64,000 nucleotides of DNA from Gordionus sp. m RMFG-2023 (GCF_954871325.1 NC_088776.1:11470052-11534051), one strand, 5' to 3'; positions 42,641 through 56,687 are shown, counted from the stretch's first letter. Notes: generated by a model not told the origin, from the letters alone. Made by a program: numbers and translations.

Positions 42641-43289
42641 CGTTAAAAACTTATGGAGTTACCATAATGTAAGTAGCCAAACTCCTATCGGTCCAAATTC
42701 TCATCTCTCACGAACACTAATAACACGTAAACCAACTAAAGTACAAACCAGAAGATGTGAGACTTTTTGATCAAACATTAACCAGGAAAGAATCTAACTT
42801 TGTAAATGCAACCAGATAGGTTTAAAATAGATCACACAGAATCATACAACGTTTTGCCAAACGCGACTCCTTTCGCTAGGAAAGAATGGATGGCTAGAGA
42901 CACTCTAGAAAAAATAAATCAATTAAGAAGGGAGAACACCTCGAATAGCGATCTATGGAAGGATATACAGAGATTACTACGGAGAGATACACGTATATAC
43001 ACGGCGAAAAAAGCCTTCGATATAGATAAAGATATGAAGGAAAATCTATGATGCCTACAAAATTAAAATATTTCAGCAAACCATGTAGTTTTAAGAAAAT
43101 CCCCTCAATTGTTCTAAGAAACGGAAAAGGATCATTGACCAGGACGAGCAAATAGCAAATAGCTTTGTGGCTCGATCACTATATGATGGTATTCGACTCG
43201 CGAAAAGCAACGTTACTCACAAACTTAACTATAAATATAGCCACACCCCAGTCGGGTTTCTCCATAAAGGAAATAGTAAAAGTAGTAAA

Positions 43290-44781
43290 AAAAATTACGG
43301 AATAACAAAGCTCCGGGGTTGGATAATATTACTGCTGAATACCTAAAAATAGCACCCAGAACAACATCTTTCTTTTTATTAGCCCTTTTTAACAAAATTT
43401 GGGAGTGCGGAAATACCTAGGAGGAATGGAACAAGTCATTTATATGTAATTTCCCCAAAATTAAAGACCCACAGAAATTCACTGATTACCGTGCAGTCGC
43501 CCTTACGTCCTGTATCTCTAAGATTTTTATGGTGCACTTAAAAAACAAAATCATATCATCCACGCCCCATCTATTTCCTAAATATATTTGCGCATACCGT
43601 CCAAATAAGAATATTTTAGAACCAGTTTTAGCGTTGAAAATAAAAATGCAGAAATGCTGGAGATATAAGATACCATCGTACTATACCTTTGTAGATTTTA
43701 GCAGGGCTTTCGATAACGTAAACCATTACGCCTTATGGGTAGCACTATCCGATTGCGGCATTGAACCGAACATTATTTTCATCTTAAGGAACCATTACTT
43801 CAAACTTACATCGTGTTTCAAAATAAATGATAAAGTATCCCCCTATTTCAAAACAAAAAAAGGTGTAAAACAGGGTTGTACTCTATCACCGCTTCTCTTC
43901 AATGTCATAATAAACAAGATCATAAAAGAGGTAAATGCCGCAGCTGATTTGGCAGACCTCGGGTTAAACGAAAAACTTCACTTTGCTAATAGGATTGTTT
44001 CATATGCCGATGATTTAGTCGTGATATCAAAAAACATTGAAGAGACCGAAAGACTGATTTTTCTGATTAAAACCCTAAGCCTTAGAGTGGTCTAAAGATA
44101 AACTTCAACAAAACGGTTATCCTTCCCTCGCCAAATACACCACGACTCCAAAATCTTCTGGTAGGTGAATACGTAATCAAAAAAGTAGACAAAATCAAAT
44201 ACCTCGGAGTGACGCTCAACAACAAAGGCGAATGCAAGGAGGAATTGAAGATTAGAACACAAAAAGCGAAAAAAGCGTTCTACATGTATATGAAAATGTA
44301 GAAGTCCAAAGAAATATCAGTTTTTACGAGGTTGAGGCTTTTCAACTCAACGATCATCCCCATTTTATTATACGGAGGTGATATATGGGAAACTAACAAG
44401 ACCGACTTAAGACGCATCCAATCTTTTATAAACAATTGCCTGAGAACGATCAATGGTATCTTTTACCCCAGGGTCATCTCTAATTCTAACCTCTGGAGGA
44501 AATCTAGCCACACTCCAATAAATATTACTTTAAAAAAACGTCGGATTCAGTTTCTAGCCCATATTATAAGGAATTCCGATCGCAACCTTGCACATGATGC
44601 TATCGTCTGGCTTTACACATACAAAGGGAAACAGTATACCAAATATAAATCGTTATGGTATTATAAAGCTATAAAAGACTTGATGGAGCTAAATGTAAAC
44701 ATGAAACAATTCATAAAGCTTAATAATTGTAAAAAGTCAATCAGGAAACTCTTTCACATCAAAGAAAGATACTTCAGATGA
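43290..44781 (+). pseudogene. LINE reverse transcriptase and C-terminal region
   Basis: The longest intact piece is 43529-44095, with the DFSRAFD and YADD catalytic boxes. The rest continues in a second frame to a TGA at 44779-44781. The C-terminal piece (44332-44781) carries the NCLRTINGIF and ISNSNLW motifs shared by many RTE-type proteins. Confidence 0.85.
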
Positions 44782-45220
44782 AAATGTTCCTTGGGTTTTT
44801 CTCGATTCATATTCTTACCTCTCTATTTTTGATTCTATCGGATTTATTCTATATTTAGAAGTATTCTTTTTCAATTTCCTAAAAACAACTAACATTAATA
44901 CAGTAAACTTTTAAAAATTAAACCATCCACATCCCACCTTTAAAGTAATTAAAATTTTTAAATGCAGTTCTTGGGTATAGGCTCTTTTTTGGTCCCTTCC
45001 TTTTTCCTTAAAGCCTATGAACGTTTAGGCATCATTTTTCGAAATGGTGCGCGTACAAGTACGTGCGGCTTGCCCACAAACGCGTGGAGGGCTCCTCATA
45101 TTTTTACTTTATACCCAAATTATATTGTTCCAATTAGATGGAAATGAGGAAAACCTAGCGTAGCTCTGTTGAATCTTCAACGTGCGCTATATATCACGTA
45201 TATCACGTAAAGGTGATTTA
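44782..45220 (+). other. LINE 3' region with conserved repeat block
   Basis: 45045-45215 matches the inverted copy at 5520-5700. It contains the near-palindrome GCGCGTACAAGTACGTGC and ends with repeats of ATCACGT. It may be the LINE 3' UTR or a separate small repeat inserted beside it. Confidence 0.6.
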
Positions 45221-45649
45221 TTAGATGTATCCAAAACCATTGCCATGTAACTTACCACCAAATAAAGTATATGATCGATTTTCACCATCAAGAAATTCCT
45301 CAAATCTTGATCAAGCTCAGTATTTAGTTTTTACTTCTATACGATTGCGCTATTTTTTTATCGGGCTGCTCTGTATTGGGGATTAAATTAATATGTATGT
45401 ATATTATGTAGAGCTAGTCCATTCAATCATTTTTCTTATATCGCACTTCTGGGATATTTTTATTCTTCGTAATGAAGAAAAAGGTCTTATCATTTATGCA
45501 TGTACTAGTTGGTATTGTTGACAAAATATACAGTTTCTTAATATATTTGGGAAAAGCTCCAAAATGTTAAAGTATGCAATGCCTCCATAAATTTTTTAGA
45601 GGATATTAATCTTTCGCACCAATGGATCTTCAGATAAATTCATATCCTC

Positions 45650-45990
45650 TGAATAAAATTTTGCGAATTATCTAATTTTTCAATATCAAAGGTTTTATCC
45701 TCAGACGGATTTTTTTAGGTAACATTATTTGTGAATTGGATAACAATAGACGAATAAGAAATCGTTGATTGTTTTGAAAAATTTATCAAAAGTGGAATAA
45801 TAACGGTTATTTTATAGTAATCCTTAATTGAGTCCATGCAAATACTAGAAAGATTTGAATGTCTAGGTGAAAGTCGTGGCTTGCGAATCTCACAATCATA
45901 TAATTTCGCTTTAGTCTCAACAATCACACCAATCTCGTAAAATTCTTAGTTGATATTACAGTTTTCTTAAGTTGTAATATAATAATATTC
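45650..45990 (-). pseudogene. hAT (ZMYM/52K-like) transposase fragment
   Basis: The frame 45715-45927, extended a few codons upstream by EFYEIGV, reads VETKAKLYDCEIRKPRLSPR and then IKDYYKITVIIPLLINFSKQ. In this hAT family the same order occurs (KxPRxxxRQxxR ... YYRIxIFIPFLDxFxxQL). It is cut off on both sides by stops. No terminal repeats were seen. Confidence 0.6.
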
Positions 45991-46079
45991 GCGATTCACA
46001 TAACCTCGACCAAATCTATATAATTTTTTGAAGAATATTGCATTAACTTGTTTGGTAAAAATATTATTTATTAATACAT

Positions 46080-46210
46080 TGCAAAAAAGCTAATAATTTA
46101 TCAGTCTCCGGTGAAATACTTGGTAGGTCATTATGATATTTCATAGGTTTTTCTAGATTTAAAAATGATGTAAAACTTGATGTCAAAGGCGCTTCATATT
46201 ATCGGGCATG
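46080..46210 (-). other. Short unassigned open stretch
   Basis: About 43 codons without a stop include SFTSFLNLEKPMKYHNDLPS. They lie upstream of the hAT fragment on the same strand and could be another part of that fossil. I do not recognise it. Confidence 0.25.
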
Positions 46211-47370
46211 TTTTTTTCAGTTACTTTTTTCTTGTAGCACAAGAAATCTTAATAATTATATTCTGCAGTGTCTTTTTGGATGTCTGAACATTTCGTACAC
46301 TATAGAAATTTTTCCTAAACATAATTATTAGTAGAGATAAATTAAATAGAATTTTATTTGGTTAATACTAATACACAAGGAAAAAATATTTAAAATTGAT
46401 TTTAACTTTTAGCTAAAATCTAAAATAGAATATAACCTATTTGAATTAGAATACTTTTTCCACTCACAAAATCCTTATATATTTTTTCAAAATTTTGCTA
46501 CGGGGGAGGGGGAGATTTTTTACCTCGCCCTAACTGGCTGTGGGCTTGTTTCACTCGTTCCTAAAAAAAACTAACATAATTTTGTTTTAAACTAAAAATA
46601 ATCATCTTAAATTTTACAAAATTTCTGTTTATATTTTATTTCATATAAGTTTTAAATTACTTATTAAAATTGTTTCCAGATTTGTAGAAGCAACTATTGA
46701 ATTAAACGTATAGATACTTTATATTAAGTATATATTCATAATAATAACTAGTATTGTCAGATCATCGGATCGAACTAAAGATCCGACTGATTCTGAGGAT
46801 TTAAATGTAAAAATAGTTTGATTTGACTCGAATAATGAATTTTGCTTAGCAACATCCACTCTGTTCTTCTCTTATATGCATTGCATCATGGAATAGGACA
46901 AGAGGTTATCCCTAAATTAAATTACTGCACAGCTATTATCGAAAATATTAAACAACAAATCCCCCACCTACAGGGTTTTAACTAGCTAGAATAGCTCGAA
47001 ATAGAGAAGAATGGGAAAATCCGATAAATACATTATACACTTGATAATAATGTCCGGTTGATGATGACTAAAAAAGTTATATAGTGATGCCACATTCATC
47101 ATTTTTATTAAATTAATTTTCAAATATGATAAATATGGACAGTTCATAGTGCCCTGCATACTGATAATTCTATAAAGTATTGCTGGAGTAAACAAAAAAA
47201 CCCAATAAATAAGGTGGGTAAATAAAAAAGAAAAACAATTCTTACAACATATGAATAAAGACAGATTTTAAACTAACTCGGATTATTAAATACAATTAAA
47301 AGATTAGGTATATTTTTGACATCTACCAAATAATTAGGCCTATTAATTTAAAGCGAAATGGAAACTAATG

Positions 47371-47732
47371 TATATGTTACCGGTAATGTGTTTTTTCTGA
47401 TAATGTGTTATTTTTTCTTTAAATAATTTTTTCAGCCCGTTTTTTTAAATTTAAAAAATCTGATTTTACTGGAAATGTATTTCGGCATGCTTAGAATACC
47501 TATCTTATAAATTCCAGACAATTTTGTCGTTAACCTTTGAGCCATTATATAAAAAATCTATGGGAAGTCGAATATAAATTATTGTGAGAAATAAAAAATT
47601 ATCTGGAATTCATAGGGTAGGTATTCCAAATATTATGCAATGCATTTCTGGTAAAATCAGATATTTAAATTTAAAAAAACGCGCTAAAATAATAACACAT
47701 TGCTGGAAAAAATACATTGTTGAGAACATATA
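47371..47732. mobile_element. Foldback MITE with TATATGTTA ends, copy 1
   Basis: The 362-bp element starts TATATGTTACCGGTAATGTG and ends ACATTGTTGAGAACATATA. Much of its length is palindromic: AATCTGATTTTACTGGAAAT on the left pairs with ATTTCTGGTAAAATCAGATA on the right, and AATACCTATC with GGTAGGTATT. No coding. Confidence 0.85.
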
Positions 47733-49000
47733 AAATTTAAAATAAACTCTAATAGGTATTGTCTCAAATATTATTCTAATGTGTTTGCTAACAAGGATTA
47801 TTTATTTTTTAAAAAAAATTATTAACCTAGATCCAAGATTTCAAAAGTTTAAAATTAGATTACTTTAGTCCTATATCTGTTACACACCAACAATTCCTAA
47901 TTTTTTTTCTTATTGAACAGGATGTCGATATTGTAGAAACCAAAACGAGTAATAGATAACCGCTCCCCTTTCTATGGGAATTTTTTTTGATTCATATATC
48001 TTATAATGTTAATAAAAGTAATAAATTAGGTGTGACTGATTTCATGTAAATATAACTTTACTGAGCAGAAGTAATTGCAAAGATTACATAGATAATCGCG
48101 AAAAGAAAAAAGTCTAGAGTTTACTGACATAAAATTTAATGACTTATTATATCTTTATCTCCTAGGAGGCGTCCGAATCTCACCGCTGTCATCATGATGT
48201 TTAAAGAGAGAAATGGTGATTTGAGTGGATAAATTTCAATGTAACTCAAGTTATGTTTTCTGTGAATTTATTCGCACTCCAGTAGTATCAAAAGTATCAT
48301 AGATCATATTTTAAAATTCACATAATAACATGTCACTATATCGATGAATCTTAAATAATTTATCACTGGATCATAAATAATATATCACTGAATCATAAAT
48401 AATACAAGACTGTCTAATTCAAAAACAAATCTCCTTTATATATTTCTTTTTGTCAACAATTTAAATATGTTTAAATAAATCGAAAATAATATAAAATTGT
48501 TTTTTAGTTCAAGACTTAATTTAAGTAACTGATAAAATAATTAAACTTTAAATTGTAACGCGATAAAAATATAAATAAAACTAAAATGTTTTCAATCATG
48601 CCATGAGGTATAAAACTAAAATATATTTATATATAACAATATTTAAGCTATATTCTGTTCGATGCTAATTTTATATTAAATCACTTATGCTTGTTTGTGA
48701 TAATTGATCTGATGAAATAATTTTTATACTCATTAGTATCTGGGAAGGTTGAAACTAAAAAGAAACCATGCTTTGTTAATAATATAGACACTAACAATTA
48801 TGATAAAATATGGTGAATTTCAAATCATAGGTATTGATTTTGACTAAAAAGATTGTTCAAAATCAATGGTCAAGAATACATATAATTTTTTTTTTCTTTT
48901 TAGCTTTCACCTTTTCTGGTGGTAAGCTCCTTCACTATCTATCTCCACTTTATTACTCCTGCTATCTATTTTTTCTAATTTATATTTCTATTTCTGATCA
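47733..49000. other. No gene recognised
   Basis: AT-rich; a short triplicated ATCATAAATAATAYATCACT motif lies at 48345-48410. Nothing else is interpretable. Confidence 0.5.
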
Positions 49001-49009
49001 ATTTCATTT

Positions 49010-49500
49010 GTATCTCCTACCGGAGTATCGCTATTGAGGCCAAAGTATCTTGATCTCCCACCGGTGTATTAAATCAATATCGACAGATATCCCACCGGAG
49101 TATTCCTCACACCGAAATCGACAGATATCTCGATCTTGATCTCCCACCGGTATCAATCCCGATGGATCTCCCACCTGAGTATCGTTATTAAATCAATTTT
49201 AACTAGGTAGACATTGGGCTTGAACGGCCCCCGAGGTCACCATCATCCTAGCGCTGGCTGAGAAATCGTTATCATCTGACCCACGAGTTCAGCTGGCCGT
49301 CTTATTTGGTTTATTGGACAAGTATCCTAGCACCCGGCTGTCCAAGCTTGTCGGTGACCGGGGTGACATTTCTCCAGAAATTTATCATATCATATGTCTA
49401 TACCTTCATCGAAGAAAAACCCGAAAATTTTTAGTTCCTTACCAGGATTGAACTTGGGACCTTAGGTTTCCAAGCATACTTCATACACCACTGCGAAATA
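49010..49500 (-). mobile_element. tRNA-derived SINE with repeat-bearing tail
   Basis: Reading the minus strand from about 49497, GCAGTGGTGTATGAAGTATG resembles a pol III A box and AAGTTCAATCCTGG is a good B box. Together they match a tRNA-like head with GGTCCC before the B box. A GC-richer body follows (49205-49430). The tail (49010-49200) has about five variants of a CGGTGGGAGAT motif spaced 30-50 bp apart. Transcription would be by RNA polymerase III and mobility would depend on a LINE. Confidence 0.7.
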
Positions 49501-49504
49501 TTAA

Positions 49505-52500
49505 CTGTTGTATTAGGAAAATTATCTAAATTTAAATTAACTTTGAAATTGTAACTTTTAAAATTGTATAAATTATCACTGTGGGATATTAAAGATAAAA
49601 GGTTATAAAATTTGAACATTAACTTTAAAGTATATTGTGATTATGACTTTAGGTTGTTAAAGTTTAATTTGTTTTTATAGATATATATAGTCGTGTTTTT
49701 TGTTAATTATTTTGAGTTAGTTGTAATATTATGTAATAAAATAAATATTGAATAAAATACGTTACTCGTTTTCAAGTTGTAAATTTATCGAAACAAATGT
49801 CTTAAAATATATAAAAAATTCACTTAAATAATAATTGCCTTCCGTATAATTTATTATTAACCTTAATATGTTTTTCTTATTTCTCTAATCTCTCACCTAG
49901 CATAATTCATCAAGATATCCACCTTAAATCTATTTCTAGATTTAAACTTTAAAATTAATTTCTAATGCAATTTTAAAAAAATTTAAAATTTTTTCCCGCT
50001 AATTCTAAATTAAATAACGGATTGTAGATATTTTGAAACGATGTTGTCATTTTATAATTGATGATACTGAAGCACTAAAACTAAAATTTTACTTTTATTG
50101 AGGTTTCGTTATCCTTTATTTCTTTTTTAAGAACTAATTAATAATTTAGTTACTAGTATCTCTTAATATATATTAATATCCTAAGAATGATATTGAATAT
50201 CGAGTTTTAGAAAAAAAATACGATTATAATTTCATTTCTATTTGGAAATTGCCAAATTCAACAAACCGTTTTCATTTTCGCTCTCTACTAAATGAATATT
50301 AATTAGGGATGTAAAATTTCTGGAAAGCTATAATTGAGGAAAAACGGGAAACGACAATTACCACGAGATGCAGACCCAATGCATTTGATAGCTGGATATT
50401 TATTTCTTGCAAATGCCCAGGTTTTCTTAATTACATTTGTTATTATATTTTTGTGTTTCCTATTTCTTCAATAAATTTACTTTATATATATTCTTCCGTA
50501 TGCATATTGGTCCCTATTCCAATTATAGAAAATGGGACATACAATAAAATTTATTATTCACCTCCTATATTTTTCCTTCCATCATGGGTCAATTTTATCT
50601 AATCTTTCTGTTACTATATTTTTAATCCTTCCACATTCACTGTTTAATAAATATTTACTGAGTAAGTATCTTGTATCTTGAGAACATTTTAAATCCTGGT
50701 TTTAGAGATCAAAATAATTTGTTCCAATAACGTTACCTTATGGAAAATGAATAATTTAACTTAAAAATGTCCTTTGCCAATTCAATTTCTACCTTACTTT
50801 GCTCTTCTGATAATAGATTATCAATATATTTTATTAAAATTATTTTTCGGAACTTTACATTATTATTATAGTGAAGTTCATTAATCAAATACTTTATTAA
50901 AAAACACATATTTTAGTTGAATTAAAATTAAAAGAGCAAATTGGCTTACCCTATCCAATATCTCTTTAACTTTTAACCTTTAATCCTAATCCTACTCCTT
51001 ATCCTTATTTTAGTTATTAACTGTTTTAATGTTAAATATATTTCACACAATTAGAAATCTTCCTTCTTACGAATATTACTAGGATCTATTATATTATCGA
51101 AAATGAACGTATATAAAAAACAAAGCACAATTAAGATTTATGAACCACAAGGGAAAAATATATTTCTAAAATATGATAAAAATCCTTATTTGATTAAAAA
51201 ACACATTATAAAAATTGAGGAAACTATAGGAAAGATTTCGAAGTTTCCTAGAATTCTCCGGATATATCCCTAATATTAACTACAATGTCTTAACAGAGAC
51301 TTAAATTATAGATATATTTTTATTTCTTATTTACTCCAATTGGCGCATTATTTATTTTCAAAAAAAGAGCATTAGATAATAGCGTACTTTATACTCCAAA
51401 GATGTAGCCGTAAAAGTTATGGCACAGGAGATCTGTTGTTTAGAAAATTCAAAGTCAGCTCTATTTCGCGGCGAAATACACAAAAATGCAACATATTTTA
51501 TATACTTTGAAGTGAATTCCTAACTGTGAATGCAGGGTAACTTTGAAATCATTATATTCCGGGTGGCCCATGTCGCTAATCTTTTGCCCTTGCAGGTGTA
51601 CATTTCTAATAGAATTAGAAAAATTACACTTATTGGCATCTGAAGGTGTTAGAGTTTTAATGATTAACAAAATTAGCTAGGAAATATTATTTACAAAATG
51701 AAGATCATAATCGAATAAATTGGATCAGGATGCCATTTTTTTTATAGTAGGCTAACTATTATATAGATATTTATTAACAAAGTTTTATGAAAGAAGGCGT
51801 TTATAATTATCGAAATTGGCAAATATATTTTATAAATAACAAAAAGGTAATATTTGTATGTCGTAACATCACATCTAGTCAACTAATCTTTCTATTACAG
51901 GCTTTGTATTAAATTTCAAAAAAAACTCATATGGTCAATTAATCTCGATAAAATTGTTTTTATCCATGGTAGTCACACCAATTTAGATTTCTAATTACAA
52001 ATAATTAGAACTAATTTTACTATATTTGCCCTTTTTGAAAATTTCCATTTGGGTTTCAAGTAACTAGATTTCAAACATTTTAAAAAAATGCACTAACTGC
52101 TGACTTCGAATCCTTAGGAAATCGCAAAATCGGTGCACCAGTTAACGTTGATGGCTTATAGGTCGAGTTAAGAAAACATTTTAGAATACAGAGCGAATAA
52201 AGAAAAAAGTTGAGATATACCTTTTTTTAGATAAGGTCATATATTAAAAAAATAAAATTAAGATGGCATTTATATAAAATGGTAAAAGGATTTTACAACC
52301 AGTAATTGAATATTGTTGTCTCATATTCTATTTATTCTACTCTCAAGGCCCAACAACAAATAATAAAATATTTAGTTATACATCCTTTCTACAGTGAGTA
52401 TACATGATAAAAGTAAAAATCTTAGCAGGTCCAAATTGTAATAAACATATTTTTTTTAAAAAGGATATCACTTAATTATCTTTTTAAAAAATCTTCTCTC

Positions 52501-55221
52501 ATTTATTTTCACATATGGAAGCTCGTTAACAACTAGAATCTCAAAAACGTTTCAATTTAAAAATACGGCTTACACAAAATAAAGATATAACATAATTTGT
52601 TCTGATTTCTAATCGTTCAGGAGTTACAGGGAGGTTTGAATTAACATTTTAGTGTAGCGTAAAATTGACATATTCCCTATACCGATCTCTAGATAGGAAA
52701 TTCTTATGGACATTATATTGTAAAAGGTAAAATACAATTACCTATTTATTATATAAATTGTAAAATTATAAGAGATAAGCAAAAATATTTGTGTATAGAA
52801 ATAATATTAAAAAAAATACGGTATGGGAGATTATTCTACTACTTACGACTATTTTGCAGCCCTATAATTTGATTTCCCTTGGGAAACCAATGACATTATC
52901 ATTAACCTAATATTGAAGATTCAAAATGTACATTCACACATAAGTCCGCCATTGAAAGGTATTTAGAGGAAATTTTTTTTGGCGTCTTTTAAACCTAATG
53001 AGATTGACTATAGTTGATTTCAATGCATTTATACTTTTAATAAATAAATCGTCAGTCGAAATCAATATTAATGTCATTGGTGGGAACTATGATTATTATT
53101 ATTTACAAAATAAATTATTATTATAATAAGAGAATATAAATAGCATCCCTTGCTGATTCAATATTAATAAGATTACCAATCTTGAATGTATAATATTCAA
53201 CAACAAAAATGTAATAAATAAAAATGAAGACAATGATGGTTGATCCGAATCAAAAACTCGGCTTAAATTTTTATCTTTTTTTTCAAAAAAGTAACGCCAC
53301 TAGTAAAAATGTTACTTTCATCAACGTTAATTAACAGTACTAATTTTTATTTTCACTTATGGAACATATTTAAATCACATTATCGAAATGTAGTATAAAA
53401 TAGAGTAATTTTAGTTTGAATAATTTAAGTTAGGTTACTTATAAAGTGGAATCCTTCAATATAAAATATTTTCAGGATGCTCAAATTAAACTTAGGCCTT
53501 ATGGACATGCTACAGAATTAGGATTCCCATAGATGTGACTACTTATCTATCCCTTTAATATTCTATCTCTATAATCATTTTAAAAAGGAATATTTTATAA
53601 GAAAAAATTTCATGATGGAAACCAAGTAATTTATCAAAATATTATTTAAATCAAACAAAAAGACAAGAATTAAAAAGACTATTTTTTTTATAAATTTGAT
53701 GAGTTATATTATCATACAAATCGATAGGGCGGGGAGTTGGAAGATTTGTATAATTTGTATATTATTAAGAAATAAAGGAAGAAATATTATATAGCGTTAA
53801 ATATAACATATATATAAAATGTATAATACGTTCATAGTTCTTCAATTTTTATTATTGCAGTGGCTGTAAAAATAAAGTTTTTTAAAAAAATAAATTATAA
53901 ATATATTTATAATTAATAGCGATAAAAAAAAAGAATTGCAAAAAAAAATATTACTTTGTAAATTAAAATGAAAAGTAATAATAAATAATTTCGAGAAAAA
54001 TATTATTTAAAAAAATTTTTGCTCAATCTTTTAGAAGTCAGCAATATCGTTTCAGAATATTTATGAAGCAATTTTTTTTAAAAAAAAATTTTTTTCGATT
54101 TTTCTTTCTAGTAACAAATAAAATAAAAATTAAGAAAAATGTATCCCGAGGATGAGGGAGGGGGTGTTAGACGATATATATTTATACGCAAAATACCGGA
54201 CAAGTGACAAGTTTCACGCATTTTAAATAAAAATCAAATTAGGGGAGGGGTGATATTTTCCTTATTTAACATTCCATTGATTTAACATAATAATAATAAT
54301 AATAATTTAATTTGTAATATTGCTTAGATTTGTTTTTTTTTAAAAAAAATTACATTCTCAAGTTATCACAATGCATTATTTTTTGTAGACAAATTGTTTG
54401 TATGGATGGTTCAAAGTTATTTTTTTTGTTTTGGGTTTATATAAATATTGGTACAAATTTTGAAATATGAAAAATAATAATATGTTACAAAGATGTTAAA
54501 CAGAAATTATACAGAACTGAAGTTTTCTTAAATATTCACCGAAGTATAAGTTATGTCTAAAATAATTTAAAAAAAGATAATAATTAAAATTTTGTAAAAC
54601 CATTTATAGTAATTATATAATAAGCAATTCTTTCTATAATGACCCGTAGCCAAGAGAGGCCCAGATAATATTTTCATGTCAAAATTTTCTATCATAAATT
54701 GCATATAAAATGATGCTATTTCAAAAATTCTAGGCTCCATAACACTAATGTGGGGAGCTTAAAAGATTCTAACATATAATCTAGAATTTGGGTATATGCT
54801 TTATGGTATTATTTTGGGGGACAAAGATTGAAATATTAATTTTTAATCAATAATAAAGAGTTTTTGATTAATTTAATATTATTTCTAAAATTAAATTGAA
54901 CCCAAATACTGAAGTTTTAGATTTTTATATGTCTCATTCACAAGTTCGCGGGTTTATGGTAACTGTATTACAATTTTATATTAATGAATAGACTATGATC
55001 TATAATAGACCTATTTAAAAACGAATCGAATAGGAAACGAATAGTAAATGATTCGTTTTGTTCGATTTAATAACTAAACTTTATTTATATAATTATTATC
55101 AAATTCATATTAAATAGTAGAGTGTATATATTTTGTTTATTTTTAATAGTTTCCTTTCTTTATACCATTGTGAAACTTTTCTTCATATTGAATTTTGCTA
55201 TAAATTCTATTCAATATTTCT
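49505..55221. other. Long region with no recognised gene
   Basis: AT-rich throughout. It holds one end of the TTCACAGTTAGCGC MITE family at about 51465-51540. I searched the minus strand for a continuation of the kettin gene (Ig Trp, Tyr-x-Cys and linker motifs) and found none. Confidence 0.5.
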
Positions 55222-55422
55222 AGTGTTGTTAAGCGGCTCGTTTTCAGCCGATTTTTAAAAACGGCTAACTCAATATATTATCCAGGAAAATATTACGCAA
55301 GCATGAAGACTTTTCCCATAGATGGCAAGTTTGGACATCTATTAACGAAATCTCGAGGCTTAGGAAATATTTTGCGGCTAAAAGATTGAGTTACCCGTTT
55401 TTAACGAGCCGTTTAACAATAC
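55222..55422. mobile_element. hAT-type MITE, copy 4
   Basis: It runs from AGTGTTGTTAAGCGGCTCG to CGAGCCGTTTAACAATAC with the shared core AAACGGCTAACTCAATAT. Flanking AATATTTC on both sides, one base offset, is a probable 8-bp duplication. Confidence 0.8.
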
Positions 55423-56574
55423 GAAATATTTCAAATTCAGACCCTAATAAAGGTGTAAATTAACAAATAAAATTATAATTTATCTTTTTAAATACATTTA
55501 TTTTATGATAAATTATATTACATAAAAAATTAGCATAATTATGGATAATATAATACCTTTGATGTAGTAATTATATTGACGATCATGTTCTCCCAAAAAT
55601 AGAGGGGTTCAATATAAAGTAACAGATTAAAAAAAAGAGGCCGTCTGCATCATTGCATAAAATGTAGAGGAAGAATAATATACTCTTATCACTTATTATA
55701 ATAGGATCCGTTCCCACTTAAATAAAGAAAGTAGCAATAAAATTAATTTTCTACCATCAACTATTTCTATTTTTAAATTTTAATTAAAATTTTTTAATTA
55801 AAACTCTTTAAATGTATATTCTATTATTCGCATACCTTTTTAAATAGGTATAATTTGTAAATAGATTTCTGTCCTTTAATTATTTCAGCTTACATACATT
55901 ATAATTTATTTAATAATATTCATATAAAAAGTATTTTATATTACTTACCATCCTTATTTATAAATTTTTTTTATTGATATTTATTTAAATTTTATCATTT
56001 GGTTTCATAATCCTGCAAGACCCAAAACTCGGGCTCCTAAAGGTTCTTGAAAAAATGTGAGTTTGGAGCGGACTTAAAAATGAATAAAGTAATATTTTCT
56101 TTCCTTCCTTTTATTGATATTTTTTCTTTTAATTAAATAAGAAGATAATTAGAATTTTTCTGGGATTAAGGGACAAAGAAATTATCGATTTTTATTTAAC
56201 TTTATATTATTGAATTAAAAATATTTTTTTTTACAGGACTTTTATCATGTCTCAATTTATGAAACGCTTATGAATAAATTAATTCCCTACTCCCATAATA
56301 AATCCTTTTTTAAAAAAATGCTTTTTATTATATTAAGGTTAGAAGTTCTCTTTCGTCCCTTATTCATATTCGCGCTAATTGTGATTAAAAAGTCACTAGG
56401 AAATGAATTTGCTGGCTACGGGTTAGAAAGTAAAGAAGAAAATATAAGGTATATAAAGAAAGGAGGCAAAATTTTTATTTAATATTATTTTTTGATGAAA
56501 AGGAGGTTATAGTTTTTTTTAAAAAAAGTTCTAAATATTTAAAAAATAGAGTATTTTTTTCAAAAAATTTAAAC

Positions 56575-56687
56575 CATTTGCATGCGGCGTTGAGACAATT
56601 TGGTATGTGGTTTATCGTATGACTCCAACTCTCGTATCTTTCTCAGACTATTTGGCAATATGGTGGATTTAAAGATGCCTCTATCAG
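56575..56687 (-). CDS. Kettin exon g: next linker, probable
   Basis: The acceptor TTTAATGTAG| and phase 1 fit exon f. It encodes DRGIFKSTILPNSLRKIREL then ESYDKPHTKLSQRRMQM. NSLRKIRELE has the kettin linker pattern. The proposed phase-0 donor, ATG|GTTTAA, is weak but mirrors exon d. If it is not used, the frame reads MV and stops at 56569-56571, making this a terminal exon. Confidence 0.7.

Larger units (their letters stand above)
41940..44781 (+). mobile_element. RTE-like LINE, nearly full coding length but broken
   Basis: The encoded protein would have an APE endonuclease followed by reverse transcriptase, as in RTE-clade LINEs. Endonuclease motifs are IASLNIKG (about 41964), IQETHS (about 42052), ILGDLNM (about 42330), SQIDFFISN and LSDHRM (about 42607). 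RT motifs are KAPGLDNITAE (about 43310), FVDFSRAFDNVNHYALW (about 43690), GVKQGCTLSPLLFN (about 43863) and SYADDLVVIS (about 44010). The tail has ILLYGGDIWETNKTDLRRIQ and SFINNCLRTIN, typical of RTE C-termini. Frame changes near 42235, 42515 and 44090 and stops near 43420 and 44300 disable it. It is not expected to move itself. Confidence 0.9.

Noticed and set aside
51461-51670. Minus-strand open frame containing a YTCKG-like string in a neighbouring frame, suggesting an Ig exon
   Set aside because: The other Ig signatures are absent and part of the stretch is an end of the TTCACAGTTAGCGC MITE family.
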